Of a stretch of DNA of 64,000 nt, positions 38,201-49,575 are shown in pieces (position 1 is the stretch's first letter; each line of letters begins with the position of its first letter). The translations under genes were made by a program, and so were the position numbers. A model generated the notes under the pieces. That model did not search any database and had not been told where the DNA came from. It was given only the letters and a program-made list of their open reading frames with translations. The DNA is from Marthasterias glacialis (taxonomy: Eukaryota; Echinodermata; Asteroidea; Forcipulatida; Asteriidae), in NCBI GenBank assembly GCA_911728455.2, contig OU452228.1, positions 10,917,129 through 10,981,128 of the forward strand, given 5' to 3'.

Positions 38201-41200
38201 GAGGAGAGCTTGCATTGTATGTGAAACTGTGTAGCTTTAATAGCTGAAGTTCAGTTTTGTAAAGTATGACTTTAATCTAAATTCCTTGTTTGAAATGTCC
38301 CAAAGGTTTGTGAAGAGGCAAGATGTCCAAACATAGGAGAGTGTTGGGGAGGAGGTGAACATCAAACAGCCACAGCTACTATTATGGTAAGGACATTAGC
38401 CAGTTACTATACCTGTGCCATCATAGCAACAACATTTTGTGCCGTTGTTTTTAAGGCACAATAAAGCCAACAATAGTAATAATATTAATAATAGTGGCTC
38501 TTTATACAGCACTCAAATCCATCACTCAGTGACGCTCGTGGCGCTCCAACATTATTACTTGGCCATTTATTTCATTCCTTAACCAATTACCGCCTGGATT
38601 CTTTTTTTTGGTCCCGTCCCCCTGGTGGGATTCTTTTGACGGAATTGCCGGAATCTTTTTCCATTGAGGGTACCGCTGGCACAAAGAAACCCTGACTTGA
38701 CAATGCTAAGAGAACAGAGACTCTCTTTATTGGATTGTCCATTTATTGGATTGTTTTCTCAACCGAGAAAATGTCAACATCACACGTGTGTGTGGTCTGT
38801 GCATGCTCCGCAGTGGAATGTCCGGGCGACCTTTGCTCCAGTGGTCAGAAATTACACAATGGCATCTTAAGATGGTTTCCATTTCCAGGTAGGGGAAGCA
38901 TTTGCGTGTTAACAGGTCATCCAGCGCCAACTGGCTAAACTATCTCAGCTCCCTGGGGAGTATGCAGCCTGTGCTGCCAAGTATAAAGCACACCAAGCTA
39001 AATCAATCGCAAGAACCATTTCTGCCCTCACAGGTGCCCATTTACCCCTGGGTGAAGAGAAGCAATTATAGTTCAGTGTCTTGCTCAAGGACACAAGTGT
39101 CATGACCAGGGTTGGAACCCACACCACACCCTGGTGACTTACCCACCAGAACTTGAGTTCGCTGCACTAAACTGCTTGGCCATGACATTTTGTGTTTAGA
39201 AATGATTGCTGTAAATGCATTAAAGTGGAATTTTATTTCAAATTTCAAATTGATGTTTGTAGCTTCTTGGAGATACCTGCACAAGAGGGTGCAGATTTTG
39301 CTCAGTGAAGACTGCCAGAAAGCCACCGCCTCCTGATCCTAATGAACCTGTCAACACTGCCAAAGCTATTTCTGACTGGGGACTGGACTATGTTGTGCTC
39401 ACATCTGTAGACAGGGATGGTATGAATGTTACTCTTTTTATTACATTGAGAATTATAAGGTTATTTTGAATAATAGCTTGCATTGTTTAAGTGATCTTCA
39501 GTTATCTATGCAGAGTGTTTTCATCCATCATATTTGAAAAATTGTTCATTTATCTTATTTATCCTAATAATGTACAACACTCTTTGATTGTTTGTTTGGA
39601 TGATTGATCGATTAATGTATGATATGTTTTATTTTGGATGTTTTTAGACAGTTACTTTGAATTTCCGAGTATAATTGATGGTAATTTTTGGTTTGTAGAT
39701 TTGCCAGATGGAGGCTCGGCCCATTTTGCTCAGACTGTCATAGAACTCAAAAAGAGGTAAGCATTTGGGATAACAGGTAGAGCTTGTTATGCTTCTTCTC
39801 AGAAGCCACTTTAGTTTGTCATATATTAGGTACAATTCTGTCGTTGGTACTAAAAGTCAAAGTTTTGCAGAGATGCTCAGAGACAGGATCATACATTGTG
39901 ATGTACTGTTTAACAGTTTCAAATTCAATGAATTATTTGGAGTGAAATCTGGTGAATCTGATAACCAGTGTGTTACATCACCCGCTGTGTAACAGTAAAA
40001 TAATTAATAATTAAAATAAAGTATTGTTAATATGGACATACAGTTTGCGTATTGTTTCCAATGCTTGGTTAACTTGTGGTACGATTCGGACTGCAGGATT
40101 GTTGTGTTACACATCATTTGTGAAGAAACAAAATGGTCCCAATTTTGTAGAAAATTTAATCTGAAAGCTGCTAAGCAAAAACAAGTGGGAAACCAGTCAC
40201 TAATGCCAGGCCTGATTGCTTCATTCTTGAAAGGGTAAGGGCACCAAGGCATTTTCTTCTTGATAAAAGGGCACCTCTATGAGGACATTATGAATTCTAT
40301 TGGAACATTTTAAGGGCATCAAGTCAATGACCAGGGGCAACGGAGGCAATCAGTTAACCATCAGGCCTGTAATGCTATGAATGACATAGTATTTTGACTT
40401 GTAACCCTTTTGTGGTAAGCAAAGTTGTTTTGTGCTAAGCTTAATTTTGTGCTTAGCAGCTCTATACAATTGGACCCTGTCATATATATTTACATGGTAA
40501 CACCATGAATGAACCACAAAACATTATGTTGAATGAGGAAGAATGCTGTAGACCGATCCTTTCCAGCCCGTACCTGCACCGAGCCACCATTGTTGAGACG
40601 CTGGCAGCACAAGGTTTTGTGCACAAAGACATGGAAAAACTGTGATCTGTTTTACTTTTTATGCAAATTAAGTGTCTTCCTGAACGAATTACACAATTTT
40701 CCAGACAGGGAGGCATGCCATAATGATGTACAAAGTACTTATTTAACGATTGCAACTATTAAACAGACAGTGAATACTGAAATTCTGACAAAAACCACTG
40801 CTGATGTAACGCATTAAACCCGTGACCATGCAGTTCCGGTGTCTATCACTCACCTATTGTCTAAGCATTTTCAGGATTCAGTTTCTGTTCAGTTGCAAAT
40901 ATTTATGGTCATTGTTCTACATTGTTACATCATGCCGGCCTGTCAGGGAAATCGTGTAAATTGTTGAGCAAGACACCTAATTCACGTAAAAAGTTAAAAA
41001 GACAATGGTTTTTCCATGTCTTTGTGTACAAAACGGGTCCCAACTAAAATGGATCAGTCTACAGAAGGATACATGTAAATAGATGGAATGAGCCCATTTA
41101 TTGTGTACTGATTGTATAATTAACAGGAGCTCCATGTTGGTTGAGTGTTTAACACCAGACTTCCGTGGGGATATGGAAGCCGTAGGGAGGGTTGCATTGT

Positions 41201-43545
41201 CAGGGCTGGATGTGTTTGCTCACAACATCGAGACTGTAGAGAGCCTTCAAATGTAAGTTTAGCTCATACTTTATTCCACTTACAGATCAAAAATTCCCAT
41301 CTAGACGTAAAAATGCAATCACTAATATATCTACTGATTTCTGATATTTTTTGTAAACTGTATTGATTATTGTTATGTTGATGGGATTAAGTTTCTACCA
41401 GGAATCTTCCATTTTTCTCAGAATTGCCAGAATCATTTTTCTTTGAGAGTACCGCACAAAGAAGCACTGGCTTGTCAAAGCCAAGAGAACAAAGATTCTC
41501 TTTGAAGCACCGGAATTTACGGTTTCTCTGTATAATTTGTGGACCTTGAATTGCAAAACCTTGGCTGTGAGCTTTGGCTGAGGATTGTTCCTGAAACCGG
41601 TATGAAGGCTAGATACTTGAATCACTCTGACTTATCTCCATTGAGCCAAAATACAATGAATGAACAATGGTGGAAGCCTCTGTATGTCTTGTAATCCTCT
41701 TCTTGGAATAAGAGGACAGAGGTCTGGAATCACATATTACACAATAACACCCGCATAACTGTGACATTTTCAGCATCATTTGTCCTCTGTGTGTGGGTGA
41801 AACAAAGCGTTAAATGGTGAGTGCGTGCTCTATGCACCCTCCTTAGTGGACTGTCATGGCGACCTTTGTTCCTGACTTTGAATTTGACATAAAAATACAA
41901 AACTCCCATCACCCATGTGCTGTCTCGGAAATTAATGGTGTTTATACACGTCATCCAGCGTCAACTGGATAAATTGTTTGCCAAATGCCAGTCAGTGAAA
42001 GGAAGCACTCACAATTTTTCCAATGTGGTTATTGTGCAATGTAGTTTTGTGAGGGATCCCCGAGCCAACTACAAGCAGTCTATGTCAGTGCTTTCTCATG
42101 CCAAGAAGGTTCACCCTGATGTCATTACCAAATCCTCCATTATGTTAGGCATGGGGGAGAAAGATGAAGAGGTCTTCCAAACAATGAAAGGTACGTATTG
42201 ACTCCTTGCACGATTGTGCCACGCTCACCATTTTGGGAGTCAATGGGTAAGCGTGTAAACACTGTGTCGCCTAAAGTTAGCACCACACTGTATAACACAT
42301 GGGGGACATTGACTACCAAAATGGCGCAGCCAAGATTATTGTGATGATGACATCAGTTGAAAAACTATATGCAAGCAAATCCTCTGTCATTGTGAACTTT
42401 GCAAACCTCCATGCAGGCAAATGCTAGTAAATAGTTAGAGTATAAATAACACACTGACAAGATTCTCACTGTGTATTGTGACTTTGCACGTCAGTATTGG
42501 GTGTACTAGTTGTACGAAACATGGGGTCCAAATTCATTGTTCCGGAGTACAGTGCTGTCACAAACATGAATACGTGACTGGCACATTTGGGGTATATAAT
42601 ATATTTCAAGTTAACTGTATTCTACATGGGTTGTCATTGTTACTTGGGTAGTGTGGTTGTGTTCCTGCATGTTATTCTTTGTGTGGTAGTGATTAGGGTT
42701 ACCAGTACATGTAATGTAGTAATTCATAAAGCCTGTAAGCAGATGTTTTCTGCTTACTGAGTGGCCATTAGCAGAATTTCATAAACACTGCTAACTGTAA
42801 GCAAAGCAAAAGGCACGCTAGCTTGCCGGGGGTTTCTGTTGGCAGATGAGTGACACAACAATGCAAATCCATTGTGAACACGCACATGCTCTGTCAAATC
42901 TTCTTGATGGTTCATGAAATACATTTTTGCTTACGCATATTTTTCTGCTACAGTAAGCACAACAAATTCGCTTACCGGTAAACAGCTTTATGAAATTGGG
43001 CCCTTGAGTGTGTTGTATTAATCATTCTGATGATCAATAATAAATTGCAGATTTGAGAGCAGTGGGTGTGGAATGCGTCACCCTAGGCCAATACATGCAG
43101 CCCACACGAAGGCATCTCAAAGTCTCTGAATATGTTACACCGGACAAGTTTGCCTACTGGGAGAAAGTTGGTAACAAACTGGGCTTTGCTTACACAGCCA
43201 GTGGTCCCCTGGTGAGATCCTCATACAAAGCAGGTCAGTCAAAGGTCAAAGATCAATCACCTCAAAATGACCTCTAAAAGCATTCCATTTCTTTCCCATT
43301 TGTGGACCTTGTTGAATTATCGTCTGTTTTTGTTTTGTAATCTCCAATCAATGAATATGTATCTTTCTGCTAAAATTATATTAAACCAAGATTGGCACAG
43401 TGTAGTGCCCTTAGTAATATTTAACAAATAGTCCCACCAATATGTAAGGTAACTGTTATTCTATTGTATTCCTGTAGGTGAATTCTTCTTGAAAAATCTA
43501 TTGGAGAAGAGGAGAGAATCCAATGAGAGTCCCTCAACCAGTTAA
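35292..43545 (+). CDS. LIAS: Lipoyl synthase, mitochondrial
   Basis: It is a radical-SAM enzyme that inserts two sulfurs into octanoyl-lipoyl domains and GcvH in mitochondria. Exons: 35292-35348, 37357-37532, 37996-38089, 38306-38386, 39263-39419, 39699-39756, 41127-41252, 42045-42190, 43051-43233, 43478-43545; 381 aa (human about 372). Exon 1 gives [19 protein letters not shown], an Arg-rich, acid-free presequence typical of mitochondrial import. The auxiliary-cluster motif CX4CX5C is C111/C116/C122 ([12 protein letters not shown]). The radical-SAM motif CX3CX2C is C142/C146/C149 (CTRGCRFC). Other conserved blocks are [37 protein letters not shown] and [13 protein letters not shown], and RSSYKAGEF carries the C-terminal Ser that ligates the auxiliary cluster. 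All splice sites are GT-AG and all phases agree. Intron 1 holds an antisense gypsy relic. Introns 4, 6, 7 and 8 contain MITEs or SINEs. Confidence 0.96.
36230..37085 (-). pseudogene. Ty3/gypsy retrotransposon pol fragment (LIAS intron 1, antisense)
   Basis: On the minus strand, 36275-36559 contains the RNase H end and linker typical of Ty3/gypsy pol, with [35 protein letters not shown] and [10 protein letters not shown]. Upstream, 36580-37080 retains reverse-transcriptase remnants (for example [20 protein letters not shown]) broken by frameshifts and stops. An adjacent segment, 35948-36160, may be a further scrap. No LTRs were recognised. It is a dead relic. Confidence 0.75.
37763..37882. repeat. 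Compound inverted repeat (LIAS intron 2)
   Basis: TCTGCTGCCACCTAG appears at both ends (about 37767 and 37868) in direct orientation. The first copy runs into an inverted partner, GGCAGCAGACTTACCAGGTA with AATTTTC. GAATTTACCTGGTAAGTCTG at 37851-37870 pairs with 37787-37806. It is probably a fold-back element. Confidence 0.65.
38462..39185 (-). mobile_element. tRNA-derived SINE, copy 3, split by a TTAA-type MITE (LIAS intron 4)
   Basis: The SINE tail and 3' body are at 38462-38578 (TAATAATAGTGGCTCTTTAT, CAGTGACGCTCGTGGCGCTC). Its 5' part is at 38939-39185 (CAGCTCCCTGGGGAGTATGC, ACCCCTGGGTGAAGAGAAGC, TGTCTTGCTCAAGGACACAA, and a B-box reversed as GGTTGGAACCC). The gap is occupied by MITE copy E. 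Copy 4 at 58010-58375 is uninterrupted at the same point. Confidence 0.85.
38579..38938 (+). mobile_element. TTAA-type MITE, copy E (nested in SINE copy 3)
   Basis: It starts TTAACCAATTACCGCCTGGA and ends TCCAGCGCCAACTGGCTAA. It is an internally deleted copy (360 bp) with GAGGGTACCGCTGGCACAAA and AGAGAACAGAGACTCTCTTT. The surrounding SINE resumes exactly at both borders, so the insertion point is defined as TTAA. Confidence 0.9.
40546..41064. mobile_element. MITE family R (LIAS intron 6)
   Basis: The termini CTGTAGACCGATCCTTTCCA and AAATGGATCAGTCTACAG are inverted copies, matching at CTGTAGAC-GATCC. The interior 40860-41010 is similar to 14270-14420. The TAGACYGATCC head is shared with families P and Q. 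Confidence 0.75.
41387..41972 (+). mobile_element. TTAA-type MITE, copy F (LIAS intron 7)
   Basis: It begins TTAAGTTTCTACCAGGAATC and ends CATCCAGCGTCAACTGGATAA. The body is colinear with copies A-D, including AAGCCAAGAGAACAAAGATT and AGAGGTCTGGAATCACA-type sequence. It ends 72 bp before LIAS exon 8. Confidence 0.85.
42206..42360. mobile_element. MITE family U, copy 1 (LIAS intron 8)
   Basis: ATTGACTCCTTGCACG, GCCACGCTCACCATTTTGG and AGTCAATGGGTAAGCGTGTA lead to CATTGACTACCAAAATGGCG, then CAGCCAAGATTATTGTGATG. The same blocks appear reversed at 47436-47660, defining a repeat family with internal inverted CCATTTTGGTGGTCAAT motifs. Confidence 0.65.
42720..43003. mobile_element. MITE family V, copy 1 (LIAS intron 8)
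   Basis: The right end CTTTATGAAATTGGGCCC is inverted relative to the left TAATTCATAAAGCCTG. The middle contains ACAATGCAAATCCATTGTGA and TTTGCTTAC/GTAAGCA repeats. Copy 2 at 63042-63330 shares AACAATGCAAATCCATGGTG and has GGGCCCAGTTTCATAGAGCT at its left end. It ends 47 bp before LIAS exon 9. Confidence 0.75.
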
Positions 43546-46500
43546 CCCCAAAGTTTACTCAAAGTAAGCACATTTTAGAACTTACAAATACAAACAACTT
43601 TTACTCTGAAAGATGACTAGAGTGCTTTTTCTTTGCCCAATGAATTAAAGCTTGTATCAGTTTTCTAGTTCAGTAAACATATTGTAACAGACTGTCTTGT
43701 TTCAGTTGACTGTTTTATCATTCCTTCATGGTTTTATGAAGCCCGCCCCATTTTACCATATCGAACTACTAGTTGAATGATACATCAAAGAGTGGGACGT
43801 AACGTAACAGTCTATTCAAAACCCTTATAGACTATGCAGGTTGGCTAGCGTGAGGCCTCAATCCTCCAATATCCTCTTCTCCTATGTCACTCCAGACCAA
43901 ATTGTTTGGACTTAGATAAGATCCTATGATAAGCACTTGTTGTTTGTGGCTACTGGCTCCAGTCCTTCAGAATCCGTCACTCTGGCAACTGAAACAGAAG
44001 AATTTGGGACTGTACAGGTTTTAATAGAAGTTTTCTTTGTCGTCACACCCTTAGAGTGATTTTTTAAGTGAAGTTCATTTCAAACTTGCGCCCAATTTCA
44101 TGAATCTGATTAACCAGTTGAGTTGCCGCCAGGATCATTTTCCATCCCCCTGTGATTAATTTGTCGGAATTGCCGGATATTATTTTTCTTTGAGAGTACC
44201 GCTGGCACAAAGAATCATTACACGCTACTTGTGCCTTCATGCGTAGTGACAATGACAGCAATGAAGAACCAAATAAAATAAAGATTACTGAAGCTGGAGG
44301 GTATTGACATGTACTTCTCATAGCATGACCATGGCATCATGATGATCTCCTTCTGCCAGATTGAGTTATAAATCATGATTTCTCACGCTATTGCTTGTGG
44401 CGCATGAACCTTTTGTCATAACAACAACTTGCATTCAATTTTTAATTTTAAACAATTTACTGGTTCATGATTGAATGGATGGAACAGTTAATGTTTTCTG
44501 CCATTCCAAAAAGTAATAAACTTCTACTCTTTATTCTTTATTGCCTATGAAGCGCAGTCAAACATTGCATTACAGCTGTTTCATGCCTGTTTTGAATGTC
44601 CAACCAATTAGCATAAACATGAAATAGTTGTACTCAACATGCACACAGATGGTTAAGAACACTGTGTGATAAATATGCATGAAGGCAATCCAGCAAGATG
44701 TTGAGCATCGACTCGTTTCTTCCAAAGACAATTATTCATGAGATTGGGGAAGTTATTAGATTTCAGGCTTGTAAACAAAGGATAATTATCACGCTTGAAA
44801 TTCACTACATGTAGTCATTTGATTGGTCATGAATACAGTGTTCGTTTGTTTACACTCATTTATCATTTTAGTTTAGCACAGGACATTAATTTCCCAATAG
44901 AAGTGGCACTTGAATGGGTTTGGTATAATCTAGCCATTGAGGTTGTGCTTGCCACTTGGGATATTTTCCCATAATATTTACATTACTGTCTGAGCAGTGC
45001 TGAGTAATGGATTGTTCATTTCAAACAAGGTACTTCATACAGTCCTATAGCCATTGTACGTACAGCAGTACCGACATGCAGTATATTACCCAATACCCTG
45101 TATGTAAAGTAGACTTCATGTCCTACCTTCAGTTCTAAAAGGGTTGTGATATAGCTTGAAAGTATAGGATGGTTGTACAGACAAATTTACAATACTTAAA
45201 TGTTACTGAAAATTTTAACTTAAATCCACAGGTGATGGTTTAACAGTTTTGTCCTGGAAATATTTAAAAAGGGATTAATGCAAACCAAACATCATTCTTT
45301 CGATACAATGTTAATTTTCAAAATATTGTTTATATCTTCAGCAGAGTTTTGTTGATTACTGTTATAACCTACTATGAAAATTAAATTAAATTAATAAAGT
45401 TCAGTGGAACACATGGTGTTTGGTTCCCATTTCATCTGAATGTTGAACATTTGATTGTCTGTAATAAATCCCTGTATATGATATTGATATTGACCTTCAA
45501 TGTCTTAAAGTGGCACATTGCCTTCGGATTGGGCACTTTGGGCTATGAAAAGCGGTTGTTATGAAATGAATGTGGTTCGAAAAACATTTTAAAAGTATAA
45601 TATAATGATTCACATAAATATCCCTTGAAATTGTGGGTTTTGTGTTTAATTTTGTGACAGAACACGGTCCATCATTTTGTAGTAACCAAATGTTTAACTC
45701 CACAAATTGGCAGACCATATTTTTCTATGTAGAGTGTGGTTCTGCTAATTTTAGTTCCAAATCACTACTAATTTCAACACACTGTTAGTGTTTTATTGCA
45801 TGAACAACTCTTAACAAGGGTAAGGAGCAATTCCAAACAGCAAAATGTATAGAGATTTGAAGGCAATGTGCCCCTTTAATTTCATGCATTAGTTCAGTAT
45901 ATCCCATCACTAACTCTGGAGATGGGACACACCGGAGTCAGCATCACTAACTATGATGTAAAGCTTCGATATGCTCCGTGCAGTGATTGAATTTGCACTT
46001 TGAATTTGATTAAAAATGAAAAAATACCGTGACCTGAAGGTCAAACTACACACTGCCAGCACAAAATGTTTATGAGTAAATCTAGTTAGTCTGATTAGTG
46101 AAAAACACTTGATGTCCATAGGTTCTCAGTGTAGATTGTAAGTAGATATGTCTGGGTTCACTATCATATTTCTATCATTAAATCATTCATTAACAGACAG
46201 TTGCCACTTGCATGTCTGTCAGAATTAATAATAGCATCACGTCCACCAGGGAATTTTACCAACTGCCTGTTATGATTGAAATCAAGTCCATTATTGATGC
46301 TAACGACCATGGATGATGCCACCTTTTGTGCCACATTGTCATGGTCATGTCGATGCAGATCTGCCATTCTGATGCGTCATGGTCTCTTGTTGTTTTAAAA
46401 TGAGTAATGGATGTTGATGTAAGTGTCAGATGTCATAACATTTTTCTGTTCAGCCTCGTAATAAATGCCCTTTCTGTTAGTACCTTCTTGTTATTATATT

Positions 46501-46654
46501 TTCCACATAGCACCATTTTAGTTTTTTGACTGTGTTTTTATTATTCGCTTTATAAGCTGAAACTAGAAGACTTGTTGGATCCTGTTCTAAGGGGTTGAAC
46601 TATCGTTAGAAGGATGGTTTCCCAATAAAGGTGGATGGCGTTATTGAACAAATT
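43546..46654. other. LIAS 3' region and intergenic DNA
   Basis: No gene was recognised. A candidate ATTAAA poly(A) signal for LIAS lies at 43644-43649, about 100 nt after the stop; AATAAA appears only at about 44276. A MITE fragment is at 44110-44216. The rest is AT-rich with no conserved frame. Confidence 0.4.
44110..44216 (+). mobile_element. TTAA-type MITE, copy G (left-end fragment)
   Basis: TTAACCAGTTGAGTTGCCGC, CATTTTCCATCCCCCTG, GTCGGAATTGCCGGATATTA and GAGAGTACCGCTGGCACAAA match the left ends of copies D, E and F. Similarity stops at about 44216, so the copy is 3'-truncated. Confidence 0.75.
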
Positions 46655-47147
46655 GCACATTTTTGAGCGATCTGCACAGAGAGAAGACACCCACTGACAA
46701 CCGAAGTCGAACTCCTACAGAAGCCATCGTAACCTCCACATCATTATATGCATGTGAAACTTGGACATTATCACCAAACAGATCAAATCACTTTGACAAG
46801 AAATGTCTAAGAAGATTACATGGCATCTCATGGAAGGCAGGAAAACCAACGAGTTTGTCCAAGGAGAGATACAGAGGAGAATATAATGCTTAGTTTAGTA
46901 TCCCTTAGACAAGGAAACTGAAATGGTGGACACATCACCCCCCCCCCCAAAAAAAAAGAAGAAAAAAGAAAAGAAAAAAGAAACATCGGCCAACACGATC
47001 ATATGGATAGATGACATCAAGGATCGGACCGGGTTGGGAAGATTACAAACCAGAGGAAGGGAAGAAACGGTTGGAAGAAAGACATCAAGCAATGGGTGCA
47101 CCAACGGCCTCGAGAGGTCCACGGTTATAATGATGATGATGCTCAGT
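46655..47147 (+). mobile_element. LINE 3' ORF fragment (degenerate)
   Basis: The frame at 46663 onward encodes SLYACETWTLSPNRSNHFDK and CLRRLHGISW, a hallmark of LINE reverse-transcriptase C-termini. A poly-C/poly-A interruption at 46938-46982 breaks the frame. Afterwards IDDIKDRTGLGRL appears, followed in another frame by a KKDIKQWVHQRPREVHG-like end. It is 5'-truncated and frameshifted. Confidence 0.7.
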
Positions 47148-47435
47148 AATATCGAGTTTAATGAAAGCTGAAATGCGTTCTTATATGTCATTCTAGAGGC
47201 TTCATTTATTTCAAACGATTCCTTTCTTTTTCACAGAAAGGAATAAATGTATACTTCACCATATAATAAAATAAATAACCGTGTTCAATTATTTTTCTAT
47301 GTTTGTTATGTTTTTTTTCTGTTATTATTGAAGTTCATTCTAGCTTTCTCCGAGCATACTGATCAAAAGTTTGAAATGTTACACTACAGGTTCTTTTCAG
47401 AACCTCAACTCATAGTGAAGAGATTTTTCGTGTAC

Positions 47436-47660
47436 ATTCACCCATACATCATTCCACTTATTGACCCACTTCACCTGACGTCATCATCACAATAATCTTG
47501 GTTGCGCCATTTTGGTGGTCAATGTCACTGAGTTATTCAGTGAAGTGCGCATTTTAGGAGACGTGGCGTTTACACGTAAACCTATTGACCACCAAAATGG
47601 TGAGCGTGGCACGGTCGGCGGCGCGTGTGACGTGCGTGCAAGGGGTCAATAGCACAGATC
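47436..47660. mobile_element. MITE family U, copy 2
   Basis: TGACGTCATCATCACAATAA and TCTTGGTTGCGCCATTTTGG, then TGGTCAATGTCACTGAG, run to CCTATTGACCACCAAAATGG, GAGCGTGGCACG and GTGCGTGCAAGGGGTCAATA. This is the reverse-complement order of the copy at 42206-42360, with a GC-rich right terminus. Confidence 0.65.
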
Positions 47661-48907
47661 GTTTCTTCGGGCCGCGTCTTTAGAATGGCATTGGCGATTC
47701 TTTGGGTCGACTTAAAAGTGCGTATACAATGTACACCATCACACAAAGCTATAGACCTTTCCATTGTTGATAAACAAACCGCGCTGGTTGACATGGACGG
47801 CCAAATGTAGCAAAACATTCAAGTCTTGTTGACAGACAAGACAATTTTTTTTATTAAGTATGGAAATAAATGTGTTTGATGAAAAAAAAAAAAAAAAAAT
47901 GTGTTACCGCACATCTAGATTTCAATGATTATAAAAATGTCAAGCAGTGATGTCCTATTTTTATAGGCCCTATATATATTTTTTATATTTTTTTTATTAA
48001 ATGATAGAAGGCCTATAGTCCTGGTCATTTTCTAGAACAGTTTTACATATACACTGGATTGAAATATTCTCTTGAGTTCCTTGAGACATTAATGCCAAGG
48101 GCGTCTTGAATTCGGACTACCTGTCTGTAAACGTTAGCTACGCCAGACATTGGCGGCTTTGATTATCCAGACAGTCTCCTTTTTCCATCTTCATTTCGAA
48201 TGATTGATTCTTCGTCTCATGTTTCAATACGAACCATTTGTCGTTGTCTTCTCACGATGGGAGAGTCATGCAACCTCTTATAAAACAAAGGTCATAATTT
48301 GTAATTAGAAATAGCTTCCACACCCTCATCATTCAACGGTTTCTTAGTGTACCTCGGTACATATTTTAGAAATAGCGGTTCTGGGAAATATTAGGAAGAC
48401 GATTGGAAATGGTCGGTTTAAAGTTTCCCCATTGCTTGGAGAATAAACATCCATGGAAGAAAACTCACCTCTAACGATGCATCGGGAAATCATTTTTTTT
48501 TTAATCGAAAAACACTTCCAAGACGTGTTGACTTCCGTAAACACACAGAGTGTCAATGGCTTAACCAGACATGTTCATTTGGGGAGGGGGCAAGTGGACG
48601 ATCTTATTGATCAACTATCAGCAAGTATAGGTTACTCCGTGCTCGGTCATGAAACGTTCGTGATTTCAGCAACAATTTACTTCTTATCATTGCATGGCTT
48701 TACCCGCCGGCAAAGTTTACAAATTGGCCCCAAGCCTCATATCGCGCAGCCTGCCAGCGAGCATGCATTATCTTGTTCATCATTTTACACTGCATTAAAT
48801 ATATAATTCAGCAAAACCCATTTAAGTCGCCATGCATGAAATTACATGCACAGAAGCAGTTTACATCGTTATCTTGCTCAAACTTATTTGTTGCCTATGA
48901 GTAGACA

Positions 48908-49026
48908 CAGTAACTGTGGGGCGCTGAACTCCCGTTTTTTGAGATTTTGACATTATCAGTCGTATACTTTAGCTACGACCGATAATGTCAAAATCTCAAA
49001 AAAGGAGTACAGCGCCCCAGTTACTG
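48908..49026. repeat. Long fold-back hairpin
   Basis: The left arm begins CAGTAACTGTGGGGCGCTG and includes TTTTTTGAGATTTTGACATT. The right arm carries the inverse AATGTCAAAATCTCAAAAAA ... CAGCGCCCCAGTTACTG. Arms are about 53-57 nt with small indels around a short loop at 48965-48976. It is MITE-like. Confidence 0.8.
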
Positions 49027-49458
49027 GGCCTAGACTAGGAGTATATTTACGGCGTGTGATCCACTGTAACAAATCTCAACACAAAAAGGCGCACAAACAT
49101 TATAAGTTGATAATAATAAGTGGGAAAATATAATTATGCAACCCATTATGAAAAGAAATAAATTATTTGTAAAAGGTCAACTTTTGTAAGATATTATTTT
49201 GATTTATCGTGCCGCTCTATGGTTCAGATAATTGGAATGGGTCACTTGAGAAAGAAGTGTCATGCAGTCTTGCAGCGAAAAAAAAAACCCAAGAGAACAA
49301 AACCTTTCCAGAATGAATACAATTTTTAAATACTGGTTTAAATAGCGCCTGTTCACAATTGTTTATATAAGTGACTGTAAATTACACATAAAGTAAAAAA
49401 AAAAGCAGAGTATTATAATTCCTGCCAGCAAAAAATGAACTGACGTCACCGTGTTTGA

Positions 49459-49575
49459 CCATTAGCCTTTTTTGAGATATGGCGGACACTATGGTTTGGG
49501 TGTATACAGACAAATTTACCCAATCCAAATAGTACACTCTTGTGATGTATCCGCCATATCTCAAAAGGCTAATGG
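49459..49575. repeat. Fold-back element
   Basis: ACCATTAGCCTTTTTTGAGA with TATGGCGGA is mirrored by TCCGCCATATCTCAAAAGGC with TAATGGT. Arms are about 28 nt with an unpaired middle of about 60 nt. Confidence 0.75.

Noticed and set aside
48453..48806. 117-residue plus-strand frame
   Set aside because: No recognisable family, no upstream or downstream exon signals and no repeat-free conservation evidence; too weak to call a gene.
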